DNA of 64,000 bases, from positions 5,757,253 to 5,821,252 of the forward strand of contig OX421965.1 in NCBI GenBank assembly GCA_949128115.1. Reading direction: 5' to 3'. The notes beneath the pieces were generated by a model. The model was not told where the DNA came from. It did not search any database and worked only from the letters and a program-made list of their open reading frames with translations. Source of the DNA: Anaspis maculata. Its lineage: Eukaryota; Arthropoda; Insecta; Coleoptera; Scraptiidae. Position 1 is the stretch's first letter. Each line of letters opens with the position of its first letter. Shown here piece by piece: positions 11,401 to 21,136 of this stretch. Made by a program: the position numbers and the translations under genes.

Positions 11401-11765
11401 TTGGGGAAAAGCTCCCTCATTTACTGGTGCTGTTACCCTACATTATTTTTTTTAATTATCTATGTTCTTCAACAAAAGGGTGAACATAAATAACCGTCGA
11501 AATTTCATTCGTAGGTCAACTAAAGGCCGAGTTATAATTCTTTCCGATATTTTTGAGCCGCCATCTTGCTTCCGGTATCCTGCAGGAAACTTTCCAGAGC
11601 CTCACTTTGGCCACCCTTCTTAAATGTCTCTAAGGGTCTCAAAGAACAAATTTGAAAGGGTGGTCAAACTTTTACAGACATGGTAACTCCCAACTATAAT
11701 AACACCAAGATTCATACGTACTACATGTTTGCCGTCAGAATTGGAAAGCCATTTGTGTAGAGTTT
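8495..11765. mobile_element. Long inverted-repeat element with arms made of ~310-bp tandem units
   Basis: 8540-9110 and 11140-11720 are inverted copies (for example GTTGGGAGTTACCATG near 8550 against its complement near 11685). Each arm is a series of related blocks that start with TGTAGGGTAACAGCACCAG (8817, 9723 on plus; ends at 10818, 11126 and 11442 on minus). Each block contains a GGCCAAAGTGAGT word, a CCGCCATCTTG word and TTCGACCTACGAATG. Spacing on the right is 308 and 316 bases. The interior (9110-10790) has no coding frame I recognise. Outer termini are approximate and no target duplication was read. Confidence 0.65.
9110..10790. other. Interior of the inverted-repeat element, no gene recognised
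   Basis: Frames of 70-130 codons occur only on the minus strand, are rich in F, L and S as expected from purine-rich DNA, and show no domain. One isolated terminal-unit word lies at 9723. Confidence 0.35.
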
Positions 11766-12602
11766 TTCCTCAGCATCATTAACCTGACAACTATTTTTTC
11801 AAAATTCGCTCAGAAAAGGTACTTTTGACTCGAGAATCTTGATGATGCTTTTTAGTCCGGTCCTGGAATTTTCAATAATGGCCAACAATTTTTTTTCCTG
11901 TTGAAGTTTATCACGTAAATCATGGAACACCCTGTTTATACAATAGCTATTCTGTGCTAAAACGACAGGGAAACCCCTCTGCTCATAATATTGCCGATTG
12001 ATATCCAGTAGTTGTTCCTGGAGTAGGATTTAAAGTTATACACAGGTGTCTCAGAATAAAGCAGCCAACGCTTTATAGTATATTATTCAACGAGCATATA
12101 AGGATAGTTATAATCCACAAGGGTGTAGTTTAGGGCACGAGCGACAGCGAGTGTCGTAAAACACCCGAGTGGATTATAACCATTATATGCAAGTAGAATA
12201 CTATGCTTTATCAACGTCAATTCAATAAGAATAAGAATAATTTTGTTGGATGAACCTCCATTATTATTTTGTCTAATAATAAAGTTTCTACCACGTAAAC
12301 CGTTCAATGATTGAGACGCAAGGCACTGAATGACCACCTGACAAATTATTTTCTTACTGCGGCTGCAAGGGATTGCAGCACCGCGTTGGTGGATAGTGAA
12401 CGAGAGCCCGCCAAGAAGACAGCCAACCTGCAGTCAACACAAATCGACTTATGTCGAGACTTTTCCGGTAGTAGATTATAGATTCAAGACCACCGATTTC
12501 GCCGCTTCTAAAATTTCTGGAGGTTCAAACTCTACGTTTTCGTAGGAATTCTGTCTACTGGCTTCGTGAATGTAGAAAAATAAAAATTTACAGTGACAGG
12601 TA
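11766..12602. other. Mixed repeat remnants with one hairpin
   Basis: At 12041 there is a solitary copy of the terminus GTCTCAGAATAAAGCAGCC, related to the MITE at 29404. At 12092-12192 an imperfect hairpin pairs GCATATAAGGATAGTTATAA with its complement, with GTGGATTATAACC on the far side. No gene seen. Confidence 0.45.
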
Positions 12603-14754
12603 CGGGGTGTTCACGATAAAATTCACCCCCCTCCAGTAGATTCCCCTTCAAGATGTTTCGAAGAACTGAACACTTTTTCTTCACGATTTTTCTCAGGGAC
12701 CTTAAATCGATCCTCTAAAAGTTTCTAATTGGTACCGTATACAGGGTGTGATATGTAACTTTTTTATCTTAAATGCAACACCTTATATTTTATTCCGTTA
12801 TTTGGTGGAGCCTTTTTTTCTGATTGCAAATATATATGACACTTATAATTTATTTTGACAAGTGAGTTGTCGGAAAAATAATAAAATAGGTAGTCAAATA
12901 ATTTTGTTTCGCGGCAAGATGGCTTTGGTTTCTACAGTGGTTTCTACAGTTCACTTGAAAAAATGTTGTTCTCGCAGCATTTTGTCTGCAGAATTCAACT
13001 CTGCATGGATAAATGGTCTATGTCGTTCCGTATACAGGGTGTCGCGTAATTTTTAATTTTTAACTTATCTGACTACCTATTTTATAATTTTTTTGACAGC
13101 TTCCTTGTCAAAATAAATCATAAATGTTATATATCTTTGTAATCAGAAAGAAAGGCTCCATCAAATGACGTAATAGAATATAGGGTGTTGCATTTGAAGT
13201 GAAAAAGTTACATGACACACCCTGTTGTAACGGTTGGAAAACTTATAATTCAAAAAGAGCGGTCAAACGACTTTATTAATACAGTCAAACACGCTGGCGC
13301 GTATAAAGATAAGGTTTTTGCGGGTCCTTTCCGATTTTGCAAGAAGCCATTTTGCACGTAAATTTGAAGGCGAATTGAATCCCCGGTAAACCAGCGATGC
13401 CGTCCGTCTTTTGCCGTTGAAACACCTTTGAAAGCACCCTGCCGTTATGGGTTATTGTGGGCATCTGCAACAGGAACCCGGGGTAAGCGAAATCAAAAGT
13501 AAATAGGTGGTTCTGAGCCGATACTTACACGCGTTACAAAAATTGTAGGATTCAGTTGGAGATTCGGATTCAGCGGACGATTCAGTTTTGGAATCCGGGC
13601 TGCGATTCAGACCGTCGGTCGTGGAGAATCCAGCGCCGCTGTAGTGCCACCCCAGGCTATCGGGGGATGTCCTTTGCTATACCAGCTGTCGTCATTTTGC
13701 CTGGCATCAAGTGCCTGTTTGCTGCCGTAGAGTTTTCGTTGAAGAACCAGCTTGGCGTGAGGTCGCAAGTGACGTCTCGGTGGGCCACACCTCACGTCAC
13801 CGGTCACCCGAGGAGTCCGAGACAAAGAAGCCGTTCCGTTCCGGAGGATTGAGTTGAAGGTTGGGTAGGTGCCCCCTGTGAGTGTCTAAGTTATTCCGGT
13901 CCTGACAGTCGCGTCCTTGTTTTCATTACGGTCTACGAGACCAAGAAAATACCCCAAACCAGAGCGCTCTCGTTGGTAGGTTATTGGTAGTTTCCACGGT
14001 ATCATTATGGTACGTTGGCGTGACTTAGGGATTCTTGGGGTAGCTGGGGCACTGCGAGGGTACTTCCTGACCGGCAACGGTCCCGCTTGATGAGGCTTGG
14101 AGTCCCGAAGACTGCCATTGTTCGTTCATTACTAAAAACGAAGTTTCTGTTTCATAATAACCTGTTGCTTTGATATTAAGTTTCTAAACCGTACACAGAT
14201 TTGTTACTCACCTTTTCGGAATTTTGTATTTTCATTTATTTATTAATTTCTATTAAACTACAGCCTCACTGTGGCTTTTTAAGTAAAATGTAAATGGTAA
14301 TTGTTTGTTGACATCGGACCTAACCTCCAAACACACATTCGAACTGTCAGTTGTGACGGACATGTCACAGGACGCGAACCAAGTTTCGACAATTAGGGGA
14401 GCACGGGGTAAGCCGTTTACGCACCTAACCAGGTTGGTGCGATAAATTCAACTTCAGGGGATCTTACGGCCTGGTTGGCGCCCTCAATAAATTGAAGTAA
14501 GTGTCCCCTCAGGAAAACATCAAACCCACGCCCGCTCTCCGACGCGAAGTAGCTACCGGGAGTGATGGTATTTCTTGGCTGGCTTTAGGCAGGGGTACCG
14601 TCACACTGTATACGGTACCAATTGAAAACTTTTAGACGATCGGTTCAAGATCCCTGGGAAAAATCGTTGAGAAAAAGGTTTTAGTTTTTCAAAATATCTC
14701 GATGGAGAATCTCCTAGAGGGGGGGGGGGGGTGAATTTTATCGTGAACACCCTG
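12603..14754. mobile_element. Nested mariner-type MITE composite, copy A (split by an LTR)
   Basis: Ends are TA + CGGGGTGTTCACGATAAAAT on the left and the complement CGTGAACACCCTG + TA on the right. Inside is a second TIR pair beginning TACAGGGTGTGATATG (near 12757) and a third terminus TACAGGGTGTCGCG (near 13031). The same three-layer structure occurs in the opposite orientation at 61643-62391. Copy A is interrupted by the insertion 13226-14605. Without it the unit is about 768 bases. No transposase. Confidence 0.8.
13226..14605. mobile_element. Probable solo LTR (1380 bp) with 4-bp target duplication
   Basis: The insertion begins TGTAACGG, ends CCGTCACA (imperfect inverted termini of TG...CA type), and is flanked by CTGT at 13222-13225 and 14606-14609. 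The uninterrupted composite at 61643-62391 reads CACACCCTGTATACGG at the same point, which is the empty site. There is no internal coding region, so a single LTR left by recombination is the simplest reading. A 4-bp duplication is common in Ty3/gypsy elements. Frames of 60-98 codons inside are GC-rich but unrecognised. A non-LTR origin cannot be excluded. Confidence 0.65.
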
Positions 14755-15713
14755 TACCTGATACATTTTATTTGACATTTGACTAAAAATCAAGTCATCT
14801 CATAAGCCTCCTTGATATGTTGCATTTACGGAAATTGCCACTTCTGGTTGGTTGGAGCCATTGGGTTATGAGCCCATAACCCACGGGGCGGGGCTTTGGC
14901 AGTGAGTTATGAATGTCATTAATTAATCAGAAGCGCATAGTTAATGTCAGAATTATTTAATAGGACTAGATAAACATATATTCCTCACATCAAGTCATGG
15001 AAGTTATTCGAGACCGTTTTTCAAAATTCAGCTCCATAGAAGATACACCTTTAACTGTGACAAAAAAAACACAGAAAACAGTTTTCATTGAATAATTCAA
15101 AACGAATGAAGCTACGATACGGAAATTTTGTGAAGGCTATTGAAAATGACGCTACAGAATGACTGAAGAATGAAAAAAATTCATTGGCGTGAATAATCGG
15201 AACTGTTCCCTTCGAGGTTCTCTTCTTTCACCAGAACTCCAACGCCTTTGAACAGTACGAAAATTGAGAAATTGAGTGACATCTTCCTATTCTGCGCTCT
15301 TTATTTTGATAAAGGTGCGTTCACATTATTTTGATTGAGACAATCGTTTTCGGGGAATTTAAGTTTGAAATTAGGAGTTTTTTTTCAACCAACACCAATG
15401 AAATTTCACAATCTGCCCATACGGGCAATAAGTAAAAGGTACAAGAAACCAAATAAATCAGCGTTGGTTAGAACATTACAATAAATGCCTAACATAATAA
15501 AAAACCGAGTGAAAAACATTCCAAAATCACCAAGTTACTCAAAATTGTACAAACAAAATTAAAATCAACACCATTGTCCTCGGCATTGTCATACGAGCTG
15601 GATAAACTGATAGCAAAATGATATGATTGCTGATTTTCGACCCGGCAAAACCCAGAATCTGCTTGATTTGCTTAGCAACCAGGAACCAGACGACCTGACG
15701 GAATATTTTCAAT

Positions 15714-16656
15714 GGCCCGTATTCATATCCCCCTTTTAGCGTTAGAAGCGGTTTTAAAGATGCGCCTCTAACATTTCCGTATTCATACGTGGTTTTAGCG
15801 CGCCTCTATCATCACTTTAAACAGGCGTCTCTAAAGTCGTCTTAAAAGGGGATGTTTAGAGACGCGTCTATTCATATGTCTCTTTTACGTGTCTTTAAGC
15901 GATTTTGGATGGTCTTACGCATGCGTCAAGTTAGATGGGATCCAAATGTGCCAACAGGCGTGTTTTGAGTCCATTTAACCTACAAGCTATGCTGTGTGTT
16001 CTTGGGAAGTGTAACGAAAATCACATTTTCTTTCTAAAATATTGATTTAATTGAATTAATGAAGCATGCCGCCGAAATGCAGGAAGTGCGCAATGCTCTG
16101 GATGTCCCTTTCGGTTATACTCCTTTACTATTTACTGTACTCAAGGCCGGGACGACTTGCACAAAACAGTCGAAAGAGGTGTTCACTTGTTAAGTTAACA
16201 GATCCAGGCCGGTATTCTTGAAACTGTGGAAGAAACTCCCTGAAAGTTTTTTGCGAGGTTTCATGCAATACGCAGTACATCAATGTAACAAGAGTTGCCA
16301 GCACTTCCCTTTTGCCAGGCGGAGCTGCTCGGGGTAAATCACTAGACAAAGAAAACAGATCCAGCTGGGCCGTGATTGGTGTATGTATCTACTTTCTCTA
16401 TCTAGTGATCTACCCGGAGCGGCTCCCGGCGCAAAACGAAAGCGGCTTGGGGTTCTTGCCTACCTGCGTCCACCTTCGGGTAGGTAGTTTTGAGTACATT
16501 TCACAACGTTGCCAAATCAACACCCCCTTTAGTTAGATGGGCCCTAACAGGACGTAAAAGGTGGCGTATGAATACGACCGCTTTTATTAGGTGGCCGAGC
16601 GCTTTTTGTTAGAGGCATGCTAAATGTGGCTTAAAAGTGGGATATGAATACGGGCC
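15714..16656. mobile_element. TIR element, 943 bp, GGCCCGTATTCATATC termini
   Basis: GGCCCGTATTCATATC at the left end is mirrored by GATATGAATACGGGCC at the right end, with AAT on both sides (15711-15713, 16657-16659) as a 3-bp target duplication. Subterminal words (CTTTTAGCG, GCGTCTCTAAA, GTCTTAAAAGG) repeat in the arms. A ~100-base hairpin lies inside at 16319-16423. The minus-strand frame 16128-16349 shows no known domain. Non-autonomous, superfamily unassigned. Confidence 0.65.
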
Positions 16657-16710
16657 AATGTGTTTTTAGCGCACTTCTCCAAACGGGAAGGCGCTTTTGT
16701 CCTCGCTTTG

Positions 16711-16741
16711 TCCGTCCGTCCGTCCGTCCGTCCGTCCGTCC
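16711..16741. repeat. (TCCG)n microsatellite
   Basis: About 7.5 TCCG units following TTTTTAGCGCACTTCTCC. The same preamble (TTTTTAGCGCATTTTCC) and the same microsatellite recur at 58090-58157, so preamble and microsatellite travel together. Confidence 0.9.
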
Positions 16742-16779
16742 CCGCATCTAGTCCTAGACGAAAAGGTTTTTGCGAAAAA

Positions 16780-17490
16780 TTTTTACTCCATTGGGTAGCT
16801 CATGACCTTGTATCCCGAACCAAGAAAAATCTTGACGAAATAATAATAAACAATGACAATAATAACAATTTAGTGTGACGCGGCATCGCCGTTGAATGCT
16901 GCATTTCAGAAGCCGGCCTGATCTCGAAAGTTATCACATGCGAGGAAGTACCCGATCTTATCATTTTACCATAATACATATGCGGAGTTATATTTAGAGA
17001 ATGATTTGAACTTTATTTTAATGAAAATTTCACATCGGTGCGAGGTGCCGATTAGTAGTTATTAATTTTTGAAAATGACTCCGAAACTACGGCTCGGCCG
17101 CAAATGATTTATTCGTTGCTTGCTGGTGCTTGATATCCTTTCCTCCGAACAAAACGAAATTCAATACAGAAAATATTTCAACTCGAATGGGTAGCTCATG
17201 GCCTTGGTACGCGAATCAAGAAAAATTTTGCCGAAATAATCATGAACAATTACAAAAATAACATTTTGGTGTAGGGCGGCTTCGCCGATCAAGTGCTGGC
17301 ATTCGCGGTAAGATGTAGAAAGTTGCGATATGCAGGCAACTACAATTTCTTAATGAAATACATCACTGCATGTACGGCATTATATTTAGAGAACAATTTG
17401 AACTTTCTTTTGACAAAAACCCCACTTCGATCCGACCGTTAGGTCAATTGTTATCGATTTTTGAAAACGGCCGCAAAGCCACGGCTCGGC
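16780..17490. repeat. Diverged ~400-bp tandem duplication
   Basis: GGGTAGCTCATG(A/G)CCTTG begins at 16794 and again at 17190. The two copies stay alignable through TTATATTTAGAGAA and a closing (A/C)ACGGCTCGGC. Two copies only. No coding frame. Confidence 0.7.
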
Positions 17491-17797
17491 GCATATTACA
17501 CGACCCTACAAATTTAAAATCAGACGTGCCGAAATAGTAATTGAACATTTTGAAATAGCCAATACTAGGTACCTGAAGGTTAATGGCACTCAAATTACGA
17601 AACATGTTCGCTCAATAACAAAAAAAAAGTAGGTAGGTATCACTAAAAATCATGTGACAAGGCTACCATTTTTTCGGTTTTTCGATAAAAAAGAAATGTT
17701 CCAATTCAAAAGTGAACCCGATATTCGTGTTCAGGAGGTCGAAATCAGTTGGAGCACATTTTTTTATATAAGTAACAGAATGACGCTTATGTGGCCG

Positions 17798-17800
<3 letters not shown>

Positions 17801-17836
<36 letters not shown>
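17801..17836. repeat. (TGTC)9 microsatellite
   Basis: Nine TGTC units. The minus-strand frame across it (SDRQTDRQTDRQ) is a product of the repeat. Confidence 0.95.
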
Positions 17837-18117
17837 CGAGTCCGTGCAGAAATTAAGACGCTGTACTCCTTCTCGAGAATTGAAACAAGAGTCTTGGAAC
17901 TTTTTTCCGATTAATAGCTGATGTCTCCAAGGGTGGCCAATGGGCACTATTTTTGTTATCCATACATCGTTATCATTATTCTCAAAAAACAGAGATCTCC
18001 TGTGCACTTCGATGAAGTTGAACTTCTCCTCGGGAAATAAAGCTACAGCCGTTGAAGATTGAACTTTATCCGGTGGATAGCTTAGGTCCTCAAGGACCAA
18101 ATAGGCAGGTTGGCTTT

Positions 18118-18530
18118 CATAATTCGGCCGCCATCTTGGCTGCCATATTGAAATTTCTTATTAGTGGAACGATTGTCATGAAACTTGAAACTCACCCTTG
18201 TCTAGTATGATCATTCTTATTTTCAAGCCAAATTTTATGATTGCCCCACCATCTTGGCCGCCATATTGAAATCTCTTATAAGTGGAAAGCTTTTCATGAA
18301 ACTTGAGAGTTACGCTTGTCTTGTACGATCATTCCTATTTTCAAGCTGAGTTTCATAATTCTGCCGCCATCTTGGCCGCCATATTGAAATCTCTTGTTAG
18401 TGGAACGATTTTCATGAAACTTGGAACTTACCCTTGTCTAGTACGATCATTTTGATTTTCAAGCCGAATTTCATGATTCTGTCGATATTTTGGCCGCCAT
18501 ATTGCAATTTTTTGCCCAAGACGGTAGAAC
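18118..18530. repeat. 118-bp tandem repeat, about 3.5 copies
   Basis: GCCGCCATCTTGGC(C/T)GCCAT anchors each unit. CCATCTTGG starts at 18131, 18249 and 18367, and a degenerate fourth lies near 18485, giving a period of 118. Each unit contains TTCATGAAACTTG and ATTTTCAAGC(C/T). Two units carry a perfect YY1-like core. Confidence 0.85.
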
Positions 18531-19079
18531 CCTAATCACTTAACATCTTGCGTTCACTAATCCTCCAAAAAGGAAGTGCGCTACTGAGCCTCATGCCCAT
18601 GAGGCATATTCGCTTGTTTTCATATTCATACCTACTTTCAGACTAGAATTTTTTGAAAACGGCTATCCAAATCAAAACCGTGTAAACGTAGCTTTATCAA
18701 GCAAAGAATGCAGAATACAAAGATGTCACTCAATTTACATAATATTCAGAGGCCTAGAACGTAGAAGTTCTGGTGAAAAAAGGAACACTGTTCCCATTAT
18801 TCACGCTAGTGAATTTTTTTCGAAATTGTTGATAGACCACAATATCCTCCGGTCATTCTGTAGCGTCATTCTCACGATTTACAAGAATCTCAAAAATTCA
18901 CATTTTCCTTCAAAAACGCAACAAAAATTTCTTTATGAAAACAAAAAGTCTTCAAAAAAGTCTTATCTTTGCTCTGAATTAGTTATTATATGGGCCAATG
19001 GAATATTTTACAGGCGATAATGAAGAGAACTCGAGAGAAAACTAGTTTTTTGTGATTTATGACTCGCCCTGTATCGTCA

Positions 19080-20345
19080 ACAGAACTTCAACGCACACTC
19101 ACTCACTACTTGATAATTTTTACTGATTAGTCGATCAAAAATAGTTTCACAAAATCACTTTCAATAACGGAAATAGTGAGGGGCGAAGTTAAAACCTTTG
19201 AGCTTTCATATCTTTGAAAATAAACGTCAATAATAATGAAAATGAGGAACTCTACGTAAACGAAACGTAACGAATCCTACACAAACGTCATTATTTTTTT
19301 GAATATTTTCCCCATGTCTCGAGTGAGTCAAGCTCGGGCAGATCAGCTTTTGCCGTTGAAGCTGTTTTTTTTTTTAAGAGAATCAGTTCTTGGCGTTTTT
19401 GCCAGCTAAATCTGCTAAATATGTCGAGTTCTCAAGGCCACAAAATTTTGACAGATGTGTTGTCGAAATCCTGCAGCTGTGACAAAAAGCTAGCTTTAGA
19501 CATCGTTGACATTTTGTCGCCTTATTTGAGACAGTCTTGATCAACAGTAATATCACAAGTGCTTTGTATTTAATCGGGTGGAATTCGTTTTCAAGCCGAC
19601 AACGATATCAAAAGGTTAATTCAAAACATAGCACCAGTTGGTATTTGGATGATTATTACAAAACGCAGACTGGCTGGCGTTTCACGTTTCAATGAAAGTA
19701 GGTCAAATGCTCGGTCAAACGTAGGAGCATTTTTAACGATTTATATCTTATCGTGGAAAAAGGAGACAAATGTTGTTGAATACAGCTCCATGATCAGCTG
19801 CATTACACATTGAGTAATGAGATAGTGGAGACAAACCCACAAATTTTGGTCAGCCTTAGCACTGTTCGTTGCCAGTTGGCAATTTTTAGCAATTTTTGGC
19901 TGCCAGCGCTGGTGACAGTTTGAAGAATGGCTAGCTGCTTTTGGAACTATTTCTACCGCGCTTCAGGTCATTAAGCTCTTCTAGGAAACAGTCACTTTGG
20001 ATTTTTTGGATCCAGCAGTTTCAGCTTCCTTCAGCTCAGCTGCGGTTAGATGTGGTGATACAGACTCACTAGACATCGTAGTCTTCAGCTCGGTCTTCAG
20101 TTTTAGGACTTTGGCTCCTTCCCAGGACCCAAACTGTACTTCTTAGAAGTCTTTGGTACAAAGAGGAGAAAATAATGTTCGGCAGGCAGCCGAAGCCATC
20201 TCTTCCTCTGACTAGTAGGCTGTAGAAAGCTTTCTGATTCTCTTCTTCAATTTCTTTTCTTTTGCTATTTTTTTTTGGACATATTTTCATTCTCGTGCAA
20301 AAACTGAGTTTTCCAACAGCCTCTAGGTGACGTCACAACATCATT
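19080..20345. other. No gene seen, possible flank of the BEL/Pao relic
   Basis: AT-rich on the left and more balanced after 19850. The minus-strand frame 20069-20290 is lysine-rich at its start and unrecognised. It follows the RNase H relic in the same orientation and may be decayed Pol sequence. Confidence 0.3.
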
Positions 20346-20349
20346 CAGT

Positions 20350-20690
20350 TTTGACTGGGGCCATTTACAATTTTGCGCTCCTGACACTTCGAGGATCTCT
20401 CTTACTCGATTGGAGACGTACGTCTTGTACCTGAGTTCAAATGGATCCAGCTCACAACGATTTTAGAGTCATTCCAGGGAACTTTTTTTGCTTCGACGGC
20501 ATAATCTTCTCCAAACGTGCTCTAATTGAAGCGGCCTGAAGTTCAATTTCCGGAGTCGTTATTGGCTTCAAAGAAGCGCCTCGAGCTTTCGTCATGTCTA
20601 ACGTGACTATGATTGCTGTTGGCGTATTGGACCTCAGGTAGCAATCTGAGGCGGATCCTTTGTCATTCGCATCACAGAAAGTGTGGATTT
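20350..20690 (-). pseudogene. BEL/Pao RNase H relic
   Basis: Read on the minus strand with frameshifts and stops, the sequence shows the BEL/Pao RNase H signature. First comes a DANDKGSASDCYLRS-like segment (the usual DAS...YLR), then MTKARGASLKPITTPEIEL (the usual AKSRVAPLK...IPRLEL), and finally a degenerate TYVSNRVREILEV-like segment (the usual FVANRVxEI). At least two stops interrupt it. It would have degraded the RNA strand of reverse-transcription intermediates. This is a separate, much older element than the one at the window start, and no integrase was recovered next to it. Confidence 0.6.
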
Positions 20691-20929
20691 GAACTCATGG
20701 CTAGTGCAGATCAAACTGGTCCCAGGCTAATTTTTACGTCTTGAATTTTCTGGGGCCTGTACAAGCCAGAGCCTTAATAATTTGAAGGTTCAGAGCATTG
20801 CAGGTCCAACTCCTGTCACGGTCGTTCGGTCATCATGTACTGTCTCCTTAGAATGAGATGTCATGGCCTAGTTTATTGTTAGTGCATACATAGAAGTTGC
20901 ATGACTACACCTTTTCCAGTTTAATTTCA
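20691..20929. other. Probable upstream continuation of the BEL/Pao relic
   Basis: On the minus strand short stretches look like decayed Pol, but stops are frequent and no motif is secure. Confidence 0.2.
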
Positions 20930-21136
20930 GACATCGTCAGTTGGAATGTAGATTCAGTCAGTTTTATTTTAGAAAGCATCAATCGGATTTCAGAATAATC
21001 AATTGTATTTTTGAAAGCGTCATTTGTAATTCAGATTAGTCAATTTAATATTGGAAAGCATCAATTGAAAATCAGATTCGTCAATTGAAAAATAGAAACC
21101 ATCATTTGAACATCAGAATTCGTCAAATGTAAATTA
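20930..21136. repeat. CAATTG-rich degenerate tandem array, part 1 (left arm)
   Basis: Units of roughly 23 bases alternate forms such as AGAAAGCATCAATTGGATTT and CAGATTCGTCAATTGAAAA. Many contain the palindrome CAATTG or a one-base variant. The array is cut at TTA (21134-21136) by the next element and resumes after it. Confidence 0.7.

Larger units (their letters stand above)
14895..19074. mobile_element. Decayed long inverted-repeat element with inserts
   Basis: 15090-15370 and 18640-18930 are inverted copies (for example ATGACGCTACAGAATGAC at ~15155 against its complement at ~18865, and GAGTGACATCTT at ~15275 against its complement near 18728). The right end has a mariner-like terminus, GACTCGCCCTG + TA at 19068-19079. 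The left end is too diverged to place exactly. Between the arms lie the TIR element 15714-16656 and several tandem arrays. No transposase. Confidence 0.5.

Noticed and set aside
17663..18100. 145-codon minus frame with DRQTDRQT repeats
   Set aside because: Produced by the (TGTC)n microsatellite.
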